From: Persicaria tinctoria
Lineage: Eukaryota; Streptophyta; Magnoliopsida; Caryophyllales; Polygonaceae
Assembly (NCBI GenBank): GCA_037127255.1
Contig: JBANSL010000014.1
Location: 71,531,646-71,595,645, forward strand
Direction of reading: 5' to 3'
DNA length: 64,000 bases
Shown here: one piece after another, positions 60,025 through 64,000 of the stretch
Position numbering within the stretch: position 1 is the stretch's first letter
Layout of the letters: each line of letters begins with the position of its first letter
Program-made: the position numbers and the translations under genes
The notes under the pieces: generated by a model
What the model was told of the DNA's origin: nothing
The model's database searches: none
Seen by the model: the letters and a program-made list of their open reading frames with translations, nothing else

Positions 60025-60370
60025 TTCAAAGCCTTAAGGTGTATATTGGCCTCATCTCCCTAGAATAGTAGCCGAACAAGCATGAATCAACAACTATCTA
60101 GTGTAATGCTTCAATAGATATGGTTAGAGGCTAATATTGACAGTGTTTACATGAATCAACAACTATCTATAACAATAATGAAGAATACAGGAATGGTTCA
60201 AAGCCTTAAGGTGTATATTGGCCTCATCTCCCTAGAATAGTAGCCGAACAAGCATGAATCAACAACTATCTAGTGTAATGCTTCAATAGATATGGTTAGA
60301 GGCTAATATTGACAGTGTTTACATGAATCAACAACTATCTATAACAATAATGAAGAATACAGGAATGGTT
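60025..60370. repeat. 173-bp tandem duplication, almost identical copies
   Basis: Copies 60025-60197 and 60198-60370 start TTCAAAGCCTTAAGGTGTAT and show no obvious differences, so the duplication is recent. It lies just downstream of the captured importin-5 fragment. Confidence 0.95.
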
Positions 60371-60485
60371 CATTGTGCTGATTGCTTATACAAGAACAGA
60401 TGCTGTAGTGTTAGAGACTAAGATCAACAAGAATCTCGTCTATTAATCCATCTAAGAGTAGCTCATTGATACTCTAGTGATCTCT

Positions 60486-61570
60486 TCAAGTTGATCTGCA
60501 GATCCTGTGCTGGTCCAACCCATGTCCCATACTCCACCAACCATTCCAGTGCTCCTCAAATCCCCCTTGACTATCACTATTCTTTGGAGCAGCTGGTGGA
60601 TCAAGTATTTCACCCACCTAAATCCAAAATACCGAATGTGAGACGTGGAATACAAACTCAATAAGAGAAGCATTAACAGCAGAGTTTAGAATACACACTT
60701 GGTAAAAAATCTCCTCCTCCTGTTCATTCTCCTCTTTGAGTAACTCTCCTTCTTCCGCATCAAAGTCCTCGGCATTAGCCCTCTCTGCCCTTTCACTTTT
60801 TCTGCTTGCACTAGCAGTAAGCACCTGCTTAATTTCATCAACAATTGACTTCACCTGGCCTTCATCTAGAATTGGTCCAGAAATCTGACAAGAAAAAAGG
60901 CAATTAAAAAAACCATTGTCACAATTTATAATGAAATAGGTAATTTTCATCAAGGAGTCATAAGCCAATACAAAACCAACCAACTTGTAAGCATTCATTT
61001 ATTGCATCCAACATACTAGAAGATATTTCTAGGTCAGGCTCCTGCATGTCAATCAAAGATTTATTATGTTACATATCAGGCTAATGAGAAATAACATACC
61101 ATGTCCATAAGAAAACCAACAATACCAAACTAATAATAACCTTATGTAAGGCTTCCACCAAAGCTGGCACAATATAATCAGATAACTGTTTGACATATGA
61201 TTCATTACGACCTTGAGCCAGCCCTTTCTCTATTGCTAATTTTGCTGAACGTAACAATTCTGGCATAGCTGCCAATTGAAATAAATGTGTTTATCATGAA
61301 TACAGTAATCTGAATATGGAAATAACCTAGTAAGAGGAATATACAGATGGCAATTTTATCGACTTCATACCAGAGACAGCAGCTTTGCGAACTTCTTCAT
61401 GGAAATAAAACTTCAACAGTGGTACCAGAGTGGGAGCAACCTGGATGAATAACATTAAAGCTGATTACTTCCTTAACGGTTTAAATTTTCACTTTAACTA
61501 ATGTGCGAAACAAACCTGATCAATCCAGGGGAAGAATCCTTCCTTCAATTCATCAGCATAACAGCATATT
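60486..61570 (-). pseudogene. Captured importin-5 (KPNB3-type) gene fragment in chimeric context
   Basis: Six minus-strand segments with proper splice sites stay in one frame: about 61570-61516, 61440-61371, 61268-61141, 61041-60985, 60884-60699 and 60617-60486. They encode YADELKEGFFPWIDQ, then VAPTLVPLLKFYFHEEVRKA, AMPELLRSAKLAIEKGLAQG, EPDLEISSSMLDAINECLQ and KAEDFDAEE-like acidic sequence (ANAEDFDAEEGELL), ending EEEIFYQ-VGEIL. These match consecutive exons in the HEAT-repeat region of importin-5, a karyopherin that imports ribosomal and other proteins. After VGEIL the sequence turns unrelated (DPPAAPKNSD) and stops at 60486-60488. The front two thirds and the real C-terminus are missing. 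Because introns are kept, capture was from DNA, not mRNA. Confidence 0.85.
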
Positions 61571-62052
61571 ATAACAGAACATAAAACTATATCTAAGTGA
61601 GCTGTGTGATAGGAAATAAATTATCACATACATGCTATTTTCAGTCATGACCTTTACAAAAACTACTCTAAGAGTGTATGCTTTACTTATAATATGAACA
61701 TGAATGCTTTTTAGAGTTCTACAGCATCAGAAAAGAGCAAAAATGAAGAGATTCTAGGAAGCAAGTTACAATAGTACTGAGGATCCCTACATTATTACTT
61801 GCTTGCTGTTTCCTTTATTAGACAAATGGCCCGTTTCAACACGCTATTCATACCAATCTCTACTCAAATCATACATAATTATGAAGATCATCCAGGGGGT
61901 TAATCTAAAGGTGCAGTATATACAAAGTGTTGAGATCTGAGTTGGGTACGGTGGAGTTTTCCTTGTGAAGATTGATGCCCTTGGGATGATACAGGACAAG
62001 CTGTTCAGACAAGGAACTCGAGATTTCGGTGTCTTATATACTAGCTGGTTGA

Positions 62053-62189
62053 TTACATGGGACTGCTCATCCGACTCTGGAATCTGGACGAGTTTGATTG
62101 GAAGGGGAAATTCTTAACCAAGGGTATTAGAGACTGAACAACATCCGTCATCAGAGGCCTGTACTCGGCTTCTGCTTGTACACACACAG
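62053..62189 (-). pseudogene. Captured last exon of a receptor-like kinase
   Basis: After an acceptor TTTGCAG (minus strand, exon starting at 62189) the sequence encodes AVCVQAEAEYRPLMTDVVQS, then LIPLVKNF and a Ser-rich tail ending RMSSPM with TAA at 62053-62055. CVQ-E-YRP-MTDVV is kinase subdomain XI with its invariant Arg. No other kinase subdomains occur in the window. The fragment lies in the same orientation as the importin-5 exons and about 480 bp upstream of them. Confidence 0.7.
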
Positions 62190-62879
62190 CTGCAAACAAC
62201 TCACAGCAGCCACAACTACATTTTAAGCTTATATAAACGAGTCAAAATAATCAACCTACGAAACATTGGTAAATTCTGGAATTGATGCTTTATCATCAAT
62301 TTTAAGCTTCAATTTTTTTTGAGCTGTTATATAGTAGACTTAAATCAAAACGCAATATTCAGTCTCCTAATTCACCTACACAGCTAGTGTAATACAATTG
62401 TAGAACCTACACAGCTATCAATTGTACATGACAGATGATGACAGATGATGAAATGAAGACCGACAATACGAATTCAACATCAAATGGATGGCAGATTCTT
62501 CATCAATCAATGAATTCTCACAAATCATAATCATCAAATTCTCACAAATCACAATCATCAAATTCCAATTCTATCGGTACAATCTCAATTTCAGCAAACT
62601 AAAAAATTCAGGTCAAAATAACAGGAGCAACATCTCACAAAAACATAAAATCCTCAAATTCTCATTCAACTATACAACCCGAGCAACCTTCAACGACAAC
62701 CTCTAATCAACAAGAACAGACAACAACAAAAACATTCATTTTTATCCACCCCAAATCCCTAACTCTAGAAGCAAATCAAGCAATTCCTAAAATCCCCCCA
62801 AAAGCACTGAATTCCAGTTATCATGGATTCCAATCAACAAGAACAGAAAAAATTTGCATAGACGGAATACCTCAGCGGC

Positions 62880-63290
62880 GACAGGAATACCTGAAAGTGT
62901 TGGCTGGAGGCAACGTGCGAGAGCGACGAGGACTAGAGGCTACGAGCGAGGGCGACGAGGACTGGAAGCAGCATGTGAGCGAGGGTGACTACCATGAGAG
63001 GGCGAGGAGAACCGGAGGCAGTGAGCGAGGGCGAGTTTAGAGGCAGCGAGCGAAGATAGACGACAAGGAAGAGGCGGTGAGAGGGAGGAAAGAGATGAGC
63101 GACGGCGTCGTCCTTGTCGAGTACAGGAGAGGAGCGTGCGGCGGCGGCGGACAGGAGGAGGGGAGGAAGATGGAGGTCCGGCGAAAAGGAGGAGACTCGC
63201 CGCCATCGGAGCTGGATCCGGCGGAGAGAGAACAGATCGAGAGGGCGAGAGGATTTGGGAGAGAGAAAAAAAGTGTCCGTACAATCCGAG
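62880..63290 (-). other. GC-rich subterminal segment, probable promoter/first exon of the MULE (right)
   Basis: On the minus strand an open frame of 114 codons (63284-62940, with an internal MAASLLLFAG start) is Ser/Pro/Arg-rich and resembles a GC-rich 5' exon more than a conserved protein. A donor-like CAG|GTATTCC occurs near 62890. Transcripts from here would run into the kinase and importin-5 fragments. Confidence 0.35.
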
Positions 63291-63394
63291 AATAAGTATA
63301 TATCGCGGCTATCTTGTTAAATTGTCCAAACCCGTAGCTATTTTGCAAATACGTCCAAATAAAGTACCTATTTTGTAAAAAAATTCAATATTAA

Positions 63395-64000
63395 CTCAGT
63401 CTTTCTATCCTTTGTCCATAAGATCCTAAATTAGGAAATATATCATACAAAAAATAAACAACTCTAATTTAAAATTTGACTAATCCATTTTAATTAAAGA
63501 TATTTTTTTTATAACGGAAATCTTATCCTATACGCTAGGAGTATATGAAAGAAAAACCGATATTAATATACATAACAAATTCTACCTATGCCCATAAGTT
63601 TTGACTTATAAACTATTTCTCAAAATATAAAGGATAAAACACATTAAAGTATTTTAGGATAATTGCTTAGAGAAACCAATTTTAGAACCAACACTGGATA
63701 GTAGATACATACAAAGGATTAAACTTCCAATTCTCCAAAGCCAGACAGCAAAATCGAAGTTCCCAAAGTACTGAAACTAATAGGGAAAACAAAAGAGGGA
63801 GAATATCAATGCAAAATACAGGTAGAATTAATTCAGTAAATGTTTCAGCTACCATCATCCATCAAACCAGTATGAAGTATGAACCCTAAAAATTGGCCAC
63901 AGACCAAAAAAATGCCTCCTCCTTACATGAGAAAAAACAAAGAAAAGAGACTGATCCTGCAAGCTGCAATCAAGCATGCCACCAGCAAACTAAAATTCCC
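63395..64000. other. Intergenic DNA to the window edge
   Basis: AT-rich, no coding sequence recognised. The last 250 bp (less AT-rich, non-repetitive) might be a 3' UTR of a minus-strand gene to the right. Confidence 0.35.

Larger units (their letters stand above)
55337..63386. mobile_element. 8-kb non-autonomous Mutator-like element (Pack-MULE) with captured host exons
   Basis: AATATTAA occurs immediately outside both ends (55329-55336 and 63387-63394), a length that fits MULE target duplications. The two ends are diverged inverted repeats of about 75 bp: both read T-rich, then AAAATAG, a run ending TTGC with AAATA, then CGxGTTTGGA-like sequence. Behind each end is GC-rich, CT-rich exon-like DNA. 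No transposase was found. Inside are gene fragments with introns (importin-5, kinase), tandem duplications and arrays of a 21-22-bp unit. The interpretation as one element is inference. Two separate elements in opposite orientation remain possible because the ends are only moderately similar. Confidence 0.55.

Overview
The window is nuclear DNA of a eudicot plant. It has intron-split genes of typical plant type, AT-rich intergenic DNA, abundant Stowaway-like MITEs with CTCCCTCCG ends, plant L1-type LINEs carrying an RNase H domain, and plant-specific gene classes (PMEI-PME pectinesterase, RBR ligase with an RNase H-like domain). The transposon load suggests a medium-sized genome. I cannot name the species.

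Left third (1-29.8 kb). The C-terminal exon of an unidentified protein (1-243) is followed by repeats. A complete 14-exon NRPB1 gene, encoding the largest subunit of RNA polymerase II with its CTD (3199-10610, +), comes next. Then come a GH31 alpha-glucosidase (12397-16113, -), a LINE inserted about 350 bp from its start codon, a belt of decayed LINE, NB-ARC and MITE pieces (19.4-24 kb), a pectinesterase (24989-26752, +) and an RBR-type E3 ligase homologue (27058-29416, -). The ligase homologue has leucine where the catalytic RING2 cysteine should be.

Middle (29.8-48.4 kb). A broken retroelement-like nuclease gene, a truncated LINE with a 17-bp target-site duplication and self-nested Stowaway elements precede the 11-exon 20S proteasome alpha-2 gene (35021-39644, -). 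Upstream of the proteasome gene lie a 1.2-kb polyadenylated element with no clear coding capacity, a 6.2-kb LINE with ORF1 and ORF2 but a dead reverse transcriptase, a tRNA-derived SINE, a MITE and a short antisense LINE tail.

Right third (48.4-64 kb). A PB1-domain protein gene (49404-50652, +) and a TruA-type tRNA pseudouridine synthase gene (51344-54515, -) are convergent. The promoter side of the synthase gene carries a MITE 45 bp before the ATG. The rest, about 55337-63386, is best read as one 8-kb non-autonomous Mutator-like element (Pack-MULE). It has diverged terminal inverted repeats, an 8-bp target-site duplication, GC-rich subterminal exon-like segments, arrays of a 21-22-bp repeat, large tandem duplications with perfect hairpins, and captured host exons. 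These exons come from importin-5 (six exons, intact splice sites and reading frame) and from a receptor-like kinase C-terminus.

The identifiable genes are mostly independent housekeeping or cell-wall genes (transcription, proteolysis, tRNA modification, nuclear import relic, wall or starch glycan turnover). No operon-like cooperation is expected. The most unusual content is the Pack-MULE, the cysteine-less RBR protein and the two GC-AG introns in NRPB1.
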